Below, piece after piece: positions 27,822-35,869 of a DNA stretch of 64,000 bases. Numbering within the stretch: the stretch's first letter is position 1; every line of letters begins with the position of its first letter. The notes beneath the pieces are model-generated. The model saw nothing but the letters and a program-made list of their open reading frames with translations. It did no database searches and was not told the DNA's origin. Source of the stretch: a bacterium (GTDB taxonomy: Bacteria > Planctomycetota > JAFGQW01). The position numbers and the translations under genes are program-made. The DNA lies in assembly GCA_030426805.1 (NCBI GenBank), contig JAUHXU010000005.1, positions 372,001 to 436,000 of the forward strand, in the 5' to 3' direction.

Positions 27822-28217
27822 TCAGCTCCCTGGTCGGTCGAACCGTACCTTCGTCAGCGCGCGCTCCACGGCGTCGCGCACGTGCTCGGCGTCGAATCCG
27901 AGGTGGTAGGCCTCGGTCACGAGTCGCGCGGTGGCGTCGCCGAGCCGGCGCCGGCGCTCCCGGCCGTTCAAGGCGCTCGGCTCGCCGGACACGAAGCACC
28001 CGGCCCCCTGCCGGCGGACGATCACGCCGTCGCGCTCGAGCGCGTCGTAGGCGCGGTTCACCGTGTTCGGGTTCAGCGACAGCTCCTTCGCGAGCTGCCG
28101 GACCGACGGCAACCGGTCGCCGGACACGCTCCGCCCCTGCGCGACCGCCGTCTTCACCTGGAAGACGATCTGCTCGAACACGGGCTCGGCGGAATGAGGA
28201 TCGATGTGGATCAGCAC
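27822..28217 (-). CDS. GntR-family (YtrA subfamily) transcriptional regulator
   Basis: A 131-residue regulator. The winged helix-turn-helix is clear: LPSVRQLAKELSLNPNTVNR, then YDALERDGVIVRRQG. The C-terminal part is only about 50 residues, the length that defines the YtrA subfamily, which controls adjacent ABC transporter operons. The start is GTG 28217. The gene leads a four-gene operon with the ATPase, permease and S41 peptidase. A perfect inverted repeat 11 bases upstream of the start is a likely autoregulatory operator. Confidence 0.93.
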   Translation of the reverse strand: MLIHIDPHSAEPVFEQIVFQVKTAVAQGRSVSGDRLPSVRQLAKELSLNPNTVNRAYDALERDGVIVRRQGAGCFVSGEPSALNGRERRRRLGDATARLVTEAYHLGFDAEHVRDAVERALTKVRFDRPGS

Positions 28218-28227
28218 GTCACTGTAT

Positions 28228-28256
28228 CAACTGTTCTACTTCTTGTATAACAGTTG
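28228..28256 (-). promoter_or_regulatory. Operator-like palindrome upstream of the GntR/ABC/S41 operon
   Basis: CAACTGTT (28228-28235) and AACAGTTG (28249-28256) form a perfect eight-base inverted repeat with a 13-base AT-rich spacer, in otherwise GC-rich DNA. It ends 11 bases from GTG 28217, so a bound dimer would cover the promoter. The spacing and position suit a GntR/YtrA dimer. No second copy was noticed elsewhere in the window. Confidence 0.5.
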
Positions 28257-28329
28257 GCCGACGGCGGGTCAATCGGATTCTGGAGACGGGAGGCAAGAAG
28301 CTCGCTGCGGCGCTCGAGCTCGGACGCGT

Positions 28330-30570
28330 TCAGCGCAGGGTGACGCCGATCGTGTTGCCGAGCTGCGCGACCGAACCACGAATCGCGATCGCGGAGCAGA
28401 AGAACGTGAGGCCCTTGGGCAGGCTCGCAGGGATCTTGATCGCGCCGCTCGCGCGACCCTGCGCGTCGAGCACGCCGGTGAACCCGCTGACGAGGGCGCC
28501 CGCGCGCGACGCGCGGAACAAGCCGTCCGGCCTCAAGTTCAGGACCTCGGACCCGACCGCGATCCCCGGCCGCTGCGCGAGCGACAGCGCGGCGTAGTAG
28601 GGCGTCAGCCCCATGCCGTGGAACATGAACTGCACCGGATACGACGTCCCGGGCCGCGCGGATCCGACCCCGACGACTTGCCGGGCGCCGTACTTGTCGA
28701 TGCCGTTGAAGCGCAACGACGCGTACGGGCCGTGGTGATTCACCTTCGTCCCCTGCGGCGTGAACTCGACGACGTTGCCCGCTCCGGCGCAGTAGTAGTT
28801 CCCGGTCTGGTCATCGACCTCGACGGTGAAGAGGAACGGGAACGACCAGCTCCGCAACACGGTCCCCTGCCGATCGTAGACGCGCACCTCCGGCGAGGAG
28901 ATGCTGATCACGATGTAGTTGCCCGTGCGCGGCTCGACGTCGACGCCATAGAACGCCTGCGTCGACTTCGTGATCGTACGCACGATGCGTCCGGCGTCCG
29001 CATCGATCTCCAGCAGTTCGCCCGTCTGCCAGACGCCGGCGACGAAATGGCCCGTGTCATGGTCGCGCGCGATATCGTTCACGCGCTCGAAGACTCGGAC
29101 CGGAACCGAGACGACGGTCGTCACCACCCCGGCCGGCGTGACGCGGCGGACGTGGTTGTCGGTCGAACTCACGAGCCACGAGCCGTCCTGGTCGAGCTCG
29201 ATCGCAGTCGGCGTGACGTTGGTACCGAGGGTGGCGACGGTCGTGATCGCACCGGTCGGCGTGACGCGCACGAGGTGATCCTGGGCGGCGCCGTCGAGCA
29301 TCATGAAGTCGACGTTGTCCGGGGCCATCGACAGTCCGGTCAGGGCCGATCCGCCCCAGTTGAACGTCGTCATCGTCCCGTTCTTCTTCGCGACGTGCAC
29401 GACACGCGTCGCGAGTTGAGCGCCGGAGTGGCTCATCATCAGGTCACCCCGGACGATCGGCCCGCCCGGCGGCGGGTTCGGGTTCGCGAGGATCCGCTGG
29501 ATGTCGGGGTTCAGGATGCCCGAGCCCTGGTTGGCGCCGAGGCTGCCCATGCAGTCGCCGCCGCTGTGCACCGCGACCACGGTGCCGCCGGCTTCCTCGA
29601 TCACCGGTGCGCCCGAGTCGCCGTTGATCGCGTCGACGAGATAGCGCGTCAGGTAGGGACCGCAGCTCCCGGTGCCCATGCCGGTGAACGGGCCGGTCAC
29701 GGTCTTCTGCGCCTGGTTCCACGTCGGTTTCTGGAAGTGAACGCCATAGCCGGTGATCCGCAACGTCGAGTTGACGGCCGGCATCTGCGTCGCGAGTCGA
29801 AAGTAGTTGCCCTGCCGCTGGAGCGGCAACTGCTGCACACCGTTTTGCCCCGGCGTGTAGATCGCCCAATCGCACGCGTTCGGGTTGGCGAACCCGCCGA
29901 GGATCCGAACGAGCGGAAACTGGTCGTCCGGCGGCGGGTGCATCTTCGCCCCGCTCGCACTCGAGAGCGGCACGTTGAACTGAACGACGTGCACGAACTT
30001 CGCGGCACAATGCCCCGCCGTGAAGATCAGGCCGTGCTGCGTTCCGATCCATGCGGTGCACCCGGCGGGCATGAGTCGACCCACTCGCTTGTCGTTCGAC
30101 AAGACCCGGTCATCGGTCCCACAGATCGTGTCGACGCCGATCGGCGGAATCCCGATCTCCGCTGCTTGCACCGTGACGGAAACACCGTGGGTGAACGGGC
30201 CGGCGAAGAGCGTCACGAGCACCGAGTCGCCGTTGAAGTATGCCGAGTGCGGGAACCAGTCGTTCATCGCACGCTGGTCCAGGTGCTGCGTGTGCCGGTC
30301 CTCGAACGACGTGATCTCGATCCTGCTGCCGCCGGGAAGCACGGCGTTGCCGAACTGCAGCTTCAGCCACGGAGCGCGTTCGACCTGCACGGGTCGCTGC
30401 CACACCATCTTCTCGACCGCGGTGGCGTTGTCGTGCAGGCCCGACGTGATCCCGACCGGCACGGTGTAGACATTCGGTGGCGGTGTCTGCGCTGCCGTGT
30501 CGCTCGCGCCGAGGACAAGCGCGGCGACCACTGCCGTGGCGCACGCGCGGGCGATCCGGGATGACGTCAT
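28330..30570 (-). CDS. Secreted trypsin-like serine protease with propeller and C-terminal shared module
   Basis: A 746-residue exported protein. ATG 30570 follows GGAGG; the signal peptide is IARACATAVVAALVLGAS. Residues about 130-370 are a chymotrypsin-fold protease with His in FTAGHCAA, Asp in CDWAIY and Ser in NGDSGAPV, plus several cysteines that may pair. Residues about 385-620 are an NHL-like propeller (LVRVTPTGAITTVA, HVRRVTPAGVVTTVV). The last 115 residues are the beta module shared with other proteins here, ending LGNTIGVTLR. All three catalytic residues are present. It stands alone: 100 bases separate its start from the alkylation-repair gene. Confidence 0.9.
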   Translation of the reverse strand: MTSSRIARACATAVVAALVLGASDTAAQTPPPNVYTVPVGITSGLHDNATAVEKMVWQRPVQVERAPWLKLQFGNAVLPGGSRIEITSFEDRHTQHLDQRAMNDWFPHSAYFNGDSVLVTLFAGPFTHGVSVTVQAAEIGIPPIGVDTICGTDDRVLSNDKRVGRLMPAGCTAWIGTQHGLIFTAGHCAAKFVHVVQFNVPLSSASGAKMHPPPDDQFPLVRILGGFANPNACDWAIYTPGQNGVQQLPLQRQGNYFRLATQMPAVNSTLRITGYGVHFQKPTWNQAQKTVTGPFTGMGTGSCGPYLTRYLVDAINGDSGAPVIEEAGGTVVAVHSGGDCMGSLGANQGSGILNPDIQRILANPNPPPGGPIVRGDLMMSHSGAQLATRVVHVAKKNGTMTTFNWGGSALTGLSMAPDNVDFMMLDGAAQDHLVRVTPTGAITTVATLGTNVTPTAIELDQDGSWLVSSTDNHVRRVTPAGVVTTVVSVPVRVFERVNDIARDHDTGHFVAGVWQTGELLEIDADAGRIVRTITKSTQAFYGVDVEPRTGNYIVISISSPEVRVYDRQGTVLRSWSFPFLFTVEVDDQTGNYYCAGAGNVVEFTPQGTKVNHHGPYASLRFNGIDKYGARQVVGVGSARPGTSYPVQFMFHGMGLTPYYAALSLAQRPGIAVGSEVLNLRPDGLFRASRAGALVSGFTGVLDAQGRASGAIKIPASLPKGLTFFCSAIAIRGSVAQLGNTIGVTLR

Positions 30571-30669
30571 CGCGACCTCCTGCCTGGCGAATGCCCCTCT
30601 GCCCGGTGTTTGGCCCGCGTCCCACGATAGCGGGCGGCCGGGCGGAGGGCAAGCCGGCCCGAGGCGCGT

Positions 30670-31383
30670 TCAGCACTTCGCGGTCTTGCGCTTGTTGCCG
30701 ATCCGTTTGGCGGTCTCGACCTTCTTGATGTAGTCGGTCGCGAGCGGGACCTTGCACGCCGTGCCGCCCATGTCGACCTCGACCTTGCCGATCGCCTTCG
30801 CGACGCGCTTGGCGTCCTTCAGGAGCGGCTTGACGTAGCAGCCGACCGCGATGACGAAACCGTTCATCGTGTAGCGCACCCGGTTCGGTGCGTCGTCGAT
30901 TCGGTCGCCGACCCGATCGAGCAGTTCGCGATACCGATCGAGGTCCAAGTCATCGTCGGCGGATACGGACGCGATCGCGGCCCACGTCGCCCAGCCCGCG
31001 GCCTGCACGAGTTCCTTCTTCGCGTCGATCCACTTCGCTGCGAGCGCCGGCCCGTGCGCACTCTCGGCGGCGACGCCGGGCACCGAATACTCGGCGATCA
31101 TCTGCCACGACGCTTGCTTCGCCCAGTCGTCGAGCTGCTTCTTCGTCATCTGCGCGCCGTCGGCCGCGAGACCGGCGAGATACATCGCGTCGTAGTTGCC
31201 GGTGGCGTAGAGATCGAGCGCGAGCTGCTGATCGCCCTTGATCGTCTTGAGCACCTTCTTCAGGTCCCCCACGCGCACGCCGAACATCTTGTCGGGATCG
31301 GCGCCGTGCCGCACGAACGTCTTGCGCGTCTGCTCGGTCCCGAGCGCTTCGAGTTCCTTCATCACCGTGCGTAGCGTCGCCAT
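30670..31383 (-). CDS. DNA alkylation repair protein (AlkD-like)
   Basis: A 237-residue all-helical protein of the AlkC/AlkD HEAT-like family, which excises alkylated bases such as 3- and 7-alkyl purines without base flipping. Family features are the N-terminal GVRVGDLKKVLK region, WQMIAEYS and WAAIASVS, the last with tryptophans of the type that line the DNA groove, and a basic C-terminus (RIGNKRKTAKC). ATG 31383 follows GGGAG. The upstream PQQ gene ends 22 bases before, so it may be the last gene of that unit; no functional connection is apparent. Confidence 0.88.
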   Translation of the reverse strand: MATLRTVMKELEALGTEQTRKTFVRHGADPDKMFGVRVGDLKKVLKTIKGDQQLALDLYATGNYDAMYLAGLAADGAQMTKKQLDDWAKQASWQMIAEYSVPGVAAESAHGPALAAKWIDAKKELVQAAGWATWAAIASVSADDDLDLDRYRELLDRVGDRIDDAPNRVRYTMNGFVIAVGCYVKPLLKDAKRVAKAIGKVEVDMGGTACKVPLATDYIKKVETAKRIGNKRKTAKC

Positions 31384-31405
31384 CGGTCGTCTCCCGTACC
31401 GCTGC

Positions 31406-32617
31406 CTATGGCAGCTTCCACTCGGTGAGGTGGTTCTCGTCCTTGATGAAGATGCGCTTGCCGGCGACGACCGGGTGGGCCCAGATCGGCGTCTCGGCGA
31501 CCTCGTAGCGCGCGAGCTCCGCATAGTCCTCGTCGGTCGCCTTGAACGCGACGAGTTCGGACTCGGTCGTCACCGCGAGAAACACGTCGCCCGCGTCGAC
31601 GAGCGCGGCGTTCTCGCCCTGCCGTCCGTCACCGCGCCACACGACGTCCCCGGTCTTCGCGTCGAGGCAGAAGAACTGCCCGCGTCGCTTCTGGCTGAAG
31701 CCGTAGACGAGATCGCCTTTGACGATCGGCGTGCTCATGTACATCGACACCTTCGACGTGTCCCACACGAGCTTCGCCTCGTCACCGGTCACGTCGTGCG
31801 CGGTCGTGCCGAGCTGGAATCCCGACATCACGACCGTGTTGCCGTACACGACCGGCGACACCGAGTTCTGATCGTAGTTGGTCTTGTACTCGAGCTGCCA
31901 CAGCACGGACCCGTCCTCGGGTGCGAGCCCGACCGCGTAGAACTGCGTCTGCGTGATCAACTGTCGCCGCCCGCCGATCGTGCGGATGATCGGCGACGAG
32001 TAGCCGGGGCCATCGCCGTCCCAGCGCCACTTCGCCTTGCCGGTCGCGAGATCGAGCGCGACGATCGCCCCCTTCTTGTCGCCGCCGATGTGCGCGTAGA
32101 CGACGCCCTTCTCGACGAGCGGCGACATCGCGACGCCGTACTGCGGGCACGTCGCCTTGAACTCCTCGAGGAAATCGCGGCGCCACACCTTCGTGCCGTC
32201 CTTCGTTTCGTAGCACGTCATCACGCCGGTGATGCCGAACGTGACCATCTTGCCGTCGCTCAGCGCCACGGACGACTTCGGCCCCTTGCCGTGCTCGGTC
32301 GCGGTCGGGTCCATCGTGTAGGAGACCGGATACGCGTCGCGCCAGAGCGTCTTCCCGGTCGCCGCGTCGAGGCAGAGTGCGACCTCGTCGTCGCCCTGGC
32401 GCGCGTGGACGTAGAGCTTCCCGTCCAAGAGCGCCGGCGTCGCGTGCCCGGTGCCGACCTCGACCGACCAGCCCTTCTCGAGCGCCTTCGGCCACGACGA
32501 CGGCACCGCGAACGTCACCTTCGCGTCGCGGTTTTCGCCGCGCCAACTCGTCCACTGCTGCGCGCCGGCCGACGCCGACACGAGGGCGATCAGCGCCCCG
32601 ATTCCGAATCCGCGCAT
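31406..32617 (-). CDS. Secreted PQQ-like beta-propeller protein
   Basis: A 403-residue protein: signal peptide (IGALIALVSASAGAQQ) followed directly by an eight-blade PQQ-like propeller opening WTSWRGENRDAKV. Blade cores include TGKTLWRDAYP, DGTKVWRRDF, TGKAKWRWDG and TGDVVWRGDG. ATG 32617 has GGGGAG eight bases upstream; a GTG nine bases further out would sit inside that site. It begins 17 bases after the 32635 gene, another propeller of the same type, and probably arose with it by duplication. No catalytic domain is fused. Confidence 0.9.
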   Translation of the reverse strand: MRGFGIGALIALVSASAGAQQWTSWRGENRDAKVTFAVPSSWPKALEKGWSVEVGTGHATPALLDGKLYVHARQGDDEVALCLDAATGKTLWRDAYPVSYTMDPTATEHGKGPKSSVALSDGKMVTFGITGVMTCYETKDGTKVWRRDFLEEFKATCPQYGVAMSPLVEKGVVYAHIGGDKKGAIVALDLATGKAKWRWDGDGPGYSSPIIRTIGGRRQLITQTQFYAVGLAPEDGSVLWQLEYKTNYDQNSVSPVVYGNTVVMSGFQLGTTAHDVTGDEAKLVWDTSKVSMYMSTPIVKGDLVYGFSQKRRGQFFCLDAKTGDVVWRGDGRQGENAALVDAGDVFLAVTTESELVAFKATDEDYAELARYEVAETPIWAHPVVAGKRIFIKDENHLTEWKLP

Positions 32618-32634
32618 CGTGCGCACTCCCCTCG

Positions 32635-34083
32635 TCAGTCGTTCGCGCGCTTCGACGCGAGCGCGTAGAGCATGTCATTGCCGGCGACGAACAGCACGCC
32701 GTTCGATGCGACGACGGTGCCGTGCGACAGACCGGGCAGCGTGTTCGTCGCGAGGACCTTCTTCTCGCGGCCGGCCTGCATCACGACGACGTCGCCGTCC
32801 TCGTTGCGCACGTAGAGTTTGCCGTCGGCGACCAGCGGAGAACCCCATACGGTCGCGAACATGTCGTGGCGCCAGATGCGCTTGCCGGTCGCGAGATCGA
32901 CACACCCGACGAATCCGTCGAGTTCGGCCGCGAACACGAGCCCCTCGTGCACCGCGACGGTCGAGATACTCGCACCGAACTCCTTCGCCAAGCGCCACGC
33001 GGCGCCGCTCTCGGTGATGTCACCCCGCTTGGTCGCGTCGATCGCGCACAGACAACCCGGGCCGCCGCCCCCCTCGGGGTTCGGGCCGACCGCGACGATG
33101 ACGCGGTTGCCGGCGAAGACCGGCGTCGCGACGATCTGGTTGCGCGTCTTCTTGTCGCCCGCCTCGTGCGCCTTGCAGTCGAAGCGCCACAGCGGCTTGC
33201 CGGTCGCCGGCTCGAACGCGTAGACCCAGCCGTCCCCGCCGGGGAACACGACCTGCGCGACGCCGTCGACGACCGCGTGCGCGGCGGAGCCCCACTGGCC
33301 TTCGAGGATCTTCGCGCCCGGCGACGCGTCCTGCCAGACGATCGCGCCGGTGTTGCGGTTGACCGCGAGGAAGCTCGGCGCGTCGGGGTTCTTGATCTTG
33401 TGCGTCGTCTCGTCGACGCCGTGACCGGTGACGACGAACACGAGGTCGCCGACGACGAGCGGCGACGACGCCGACGCCTGAAACGGCGTGACGCCGAGCT
33501 TGCGCATGTCGACGAACCAGACGAAGTCCGCGTCGCGGGCACCGGTGCGCGTCTCGTCGGCGAACGGCCCGTCGTTCTCGCCGTCGGTGAAGCCCGCCGC
33601 ATCGCAGCAGACGAGCTCCGCGCGGTTGTTCACGTAGTAGACGCGATCCCCGACGACGCACGGCGTCGAGCAGATGCCGATCTCGGCCCAGTCTTCCGCG
33701 TTGCCGGTCTCGAGCTTGTCGTGCACCGCCTGCCACAGGAACGCGCCGTCCTTCTCGGCGAAGCACATCAGCACGCCACGGTCGCCGTCGACGTCCTCGT
33801 CGCGCGGCTGGCCGTTGTTCGTGCCGACGAACACACGCCCCCCGGCGACGACCGGGTTGCCGTAGGTCATCGTTCCGAGCGCCGCGGTCCACTTCAGTTG
33901 CGGGTCGCCCTTCTCCCGCCACTTCGTCGGGAGCCCGGTCGCGGACGCGACCATGTTGCGGTCGGCGCCACCGCCCCACATCGGCCAGTCGCCGCCATCG
34001 GGCGACGGCGTATCGGACCGCGACGATCCGAACAGAACGGCCGCCGCGATCGCGAGCGCGGCAACGGCACACCAGTGCTTCAT
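32635..34083 (-). CDS. Secreted PQQ-like beta-propeller protein
   Basis: A 482-residue protein. ATG 34083 follows GAGGAG; the signal region is AVAALAIAAAVLFGS. The propeller opens DWPMWGGGADRNM, and blades include DGAFLWQAV, TGAIVWQDAS, TGKPLWRFD and TGKRIWRHD. Compared with its neighbour at 31406 it carries insertions of about 80 residues with extra cysteines (ICSTPCVVG, LVCCDAAG, GCLCAIDA). This full-length type occurs widely in planctomycetes, annotated as outer membrane protein assembly-like; its real role is unknown. Confidence 0.9.
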   Translation of the reverse strand: MKHWCAVAALAIAAAVLFGSSRSDTPSPDGGDWPMWGGGADRNMVASATGLPTKWREKGDPQLKWTAALGTMTYGNPVVAGGRVFVGTNNGQPRDEDVDGDRGVLMCFAEKDGAFLWQAVHDKLETGNAEDWAEIGICSTPCVVGDRVYYVNNRAELVCCDAAGFTDGENDGPFADETRTGARDADFVWFVDMRKLGVTPFQASASSPLVVGDLVFVVTGHGVDETTHKIKNPDAPSFLAVNRNTGAIVWQDASPGAKILEGQWGSAAHAVVDGVAQVVFPGGDGWVYAFEPATGKPLWRFDCKAHEAGDKKTRNQIVATPVFAGNRVIVAVGPNPEGGGGPGCLCAIDATKRGDITESGAAWRLAKEFGASISTVAVHEGLVFAAELDGFVGCVDLATGKRIWRHDMFATVWGSPLVADGKLYVRNEDGDVVVMQAGREKKVLATNTLPGLSHGTVVASNGVLFVAGNDMLYALASKRAND

Positions 34084-34122
34084 CGGACTCCTCTTCGACG
34101 GGTCGGGAACTCGGACCGAATG

Positions 34123-34773
34123 CTATCCGCCGCCGCGGGGCGCGGCAACCGGATCACGCCAGAGACGCTGCATCACGCGTGCGACGCGCTCGCCGAGCAC
34201 ACGCGCATCGCCCAGTTCGTCGTCGTCCACGCCCGGATCGTGCGAACCGGTGACCGCCGACGCGCCCATCTGTCCGTATTGCATCGTCGGCGTCTCGTAG
34301 GTCGGCCCGACGACGATCATCCGGTTGTGCATCATGTAGAGCAGGAGCGACTGGATCACGTGCTCCTTGCCGCCGGTCGTGTTGCCGCCGGTCGCGAACG
34401 CGCCGCCGACCTTGTCGGTCAGGTCGACCCGCCACTTCCACGCCCACGTGTCGAGGTGGACCTTCATCGCACCCGGGAGATTGCCGTACCACGTGGGCCC
34501 GCCGAGCACGAGCCCCTCGGCCGCGTCGAGGTCCTCGCGCGTCACGTCGGCCGCCGCACGAACGACGACCGCGACCCCCGGCGCACGCCGCACGCCCTCG
34601 GCAACCGCCTCCGCCATCGTCGCGGTGTTCTTCGTCACCGAGTGATAGACGACGAGCACGCTCGGCCCGCCGACGGCCGCGCGCGGAGGCCGACCCTGGT
34701 CGCTCGTCGAGCCGGGTCCGTCGCCGCAGCCGGCCAGGCATGCGAGCACGATCACGATCGCGACACGCCTCAT
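34123..34773 (-). CDS. Lipoprotein flavodoxin / NADPH:quinone reductase-like protein
   Basis: A 216-residue protein with a lipoprotein signal (VIVLACLAGC, lipobox cysteine at about residue 16). The mature part is flavodoxin-like: VLVVYHSVTKNTATMAE is the FMN phosphate loop and GGPTWYGNLPG the second FMN-contact segment; VGPTYETPTMQYG follows as in WrbA/flavodoxin_2 proteins. Flavodoxins are normally cytoplasmic electron carriers, so lipid anchoring to the envelope is unusual. The start overlaps the methyltransferase stop (ATGA), third in a three-gene unit. A role in extracytoplasmic redox is inferred. Confidence 0.85.
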   Translation of the reverse strand: MRRVAIVIVLACLAGCGDGPGSTSDQGRPPRAAVGGPSVLVVYHSVTKNTATMAEAVAEGVRRAPGVAVVVRAAADVTREDLDAAEGLVLGGPTWYGNLPGAMKVHLDTWAWKWRVDLTDKVGGAFATGGNTTGGKEHVIQSLLLYMMHNRMIVVGPTYETPTMQYGQMGASAVTGSHDPGVDDDELGDARVLGERVARVMQRLWRDPVAAPRGGG

Positions 34774-35468
34774 CCGTCGACCCGCCGCATCAGCATCGCG
34801 AACTCCCAACCGTCCTTCGGGCGCGCCTCCTCGACCAGTTCGAACGGCGCGGTGCCGGACTCGCGGAGCCACGCGAACAGCTCGTGCACGTCCTCGGGAA
34901 TCCAGCAGTGAAAGTGGACGTTGTAGCGTGCCCGCTGGAGCATCTCGGCCCAGAAGTCGATCTGGTCGTCGCGCGCGAACGACTTCGAGATCCGCGCCCA
35001 GTCGCGATACGCGTCGAAGTCGCGACGGTCGCGCGCCGGATGGCCCGGCGGTTCCCGGTGGTCCGCGATCAGGTGATCGAGCGTCGTCCGCTCGCGCGGC
35101 CGGTCGAACGTATGGCGCTTGTCGGGCAGCACGAGAAAGAGCAGGCCACCCGGCTTCAACACGCGCCGAAACCCGACGAGCGTGCCGATCGGGTCCGCCA
35201 TGTGTTCGAGCAGGTGGGACGCGAGGATGAAGTCCTGCGAGGCGTCGTCGATCACCGACAGGTCGTCGGCCGCGGCGATGATGTCCGGCTCGATCACGCG
35301 GTCGTGGTGCGGCAACTCGGGGTAGTGGCGCAGGCACTCCTCGCGCGTGAGCACGTCGACGTAGCGCACCGTGGCGTCGGCGAGTTCGATCGGCGCATCG
35401 AGCGCGCCGATCTCGATCCCCTCGCCACGGATCTTCGCGAGCAGCGGCTCCCGCGTCGTCGCGATCAT
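34770..35468 (-). CDS. Class I SAM-dependent methyltransferase
   Basis: A 232-residue cytoplasmic enzyme of the Methyltransf_11 type. Motifs are EIGALDAPIEL, where the usual glycine-rich loop is degenerate, DFILASHLLEHMADP and RVLKPGGLLFLVLPD. The degenerate loop and the later HCWIPEDVHELF segment resemble methyltransferases found in polysaccharide gene clusters, but the substrate is unknown. ATG 35468 follows GGGAGG and lies inside the stop of the small gene upstream (ATGA), and its own stop overlaps the flavodoxin start. Confidence 0.9.
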   Translation of the reverse strand: MIATTREPLLAKIRGEGIEIGALDAPIELADATVRYVDVLTREECLRHYPELPHHDRVIEPDIIAAADDLSVIDDASQDFILASHLLEHMADPIGTLVGFRRVLKPGGLLFLVLPDKRHTFDRPRERTTLDHLIADHREPPGHPARDRRDFDAYRDWARISKSFARDDQIDFWAEMLQRARYNVHFHCWIPEDVHELFAWLRESGTAPFELVEEARPKDGWEFAMLMRRVDG

Positions 35469-35782
35469 GCGCGTGCCTCCCGGAGCAGCGCGTGGCGCCG
35501 CGCGATCTCGATCAACTCGACGATGTCGATGTCGGCGTAGTCGAGTTCGATGCCCCGCTCCATCACGCACCGCAGGTCGACGCGCCGCTCGGGCTCGATC
35601 GGCGGCACCGACGCGGGCAACGCGATGTTCAAGTCCGCCGCGCGGAGCGCGTAGGTCTCCCCCGTGTCCTCGCGCACGACCGTCGCCTCGCCGCGGTCGA
35701 GGTCGCGCGCACGCACGTCCGGCGCCTCGTCCAGGTGGTGCGGGACGCCCTGAATCTCGAACGATCGATACCGCCGCGTCAT
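35465..35782 (-). CDS. Small hypothetical protein, first gene of the methyltransferase unit
   Basis: A 105-residue acidic protein with no family I recognise and no signal or membrane segment. It is supported mainly by context: the frame ends in an ATGA overlap with the methyltransferase, which itself overlaps the flavodoxin, and the composition (YRSFEIQGVPHHLDEAP, IELDYADIDIVELIEIARR) is protein-like rather than the arginine-rich pattern of antisense frames in this DNA. It is divergent from the DUF1015 gene at 35870; the 87 bases between them contain TGCTATAG, a possible -10 for the plus-strand gene. Confidence 0.6.
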   Translation of the reverse strand: MTRRYRSFEIQGVPHHLDEAPDVRARDLDRGEATVVREDTGETYALRAADLNIALPASVPPIEPERRVDLRCVMERGIELDYADIDIVELIEIARRHALLREARA

Positions 35783-35869
35783 CGGCGCGCCCCTTCCGTG
35801 CGCGGTTCGTGCTATAGGGTGGGTCGCGGGATTGCGCCCGCGACACCCAGCATAGTCCTCGAGGAAGCC

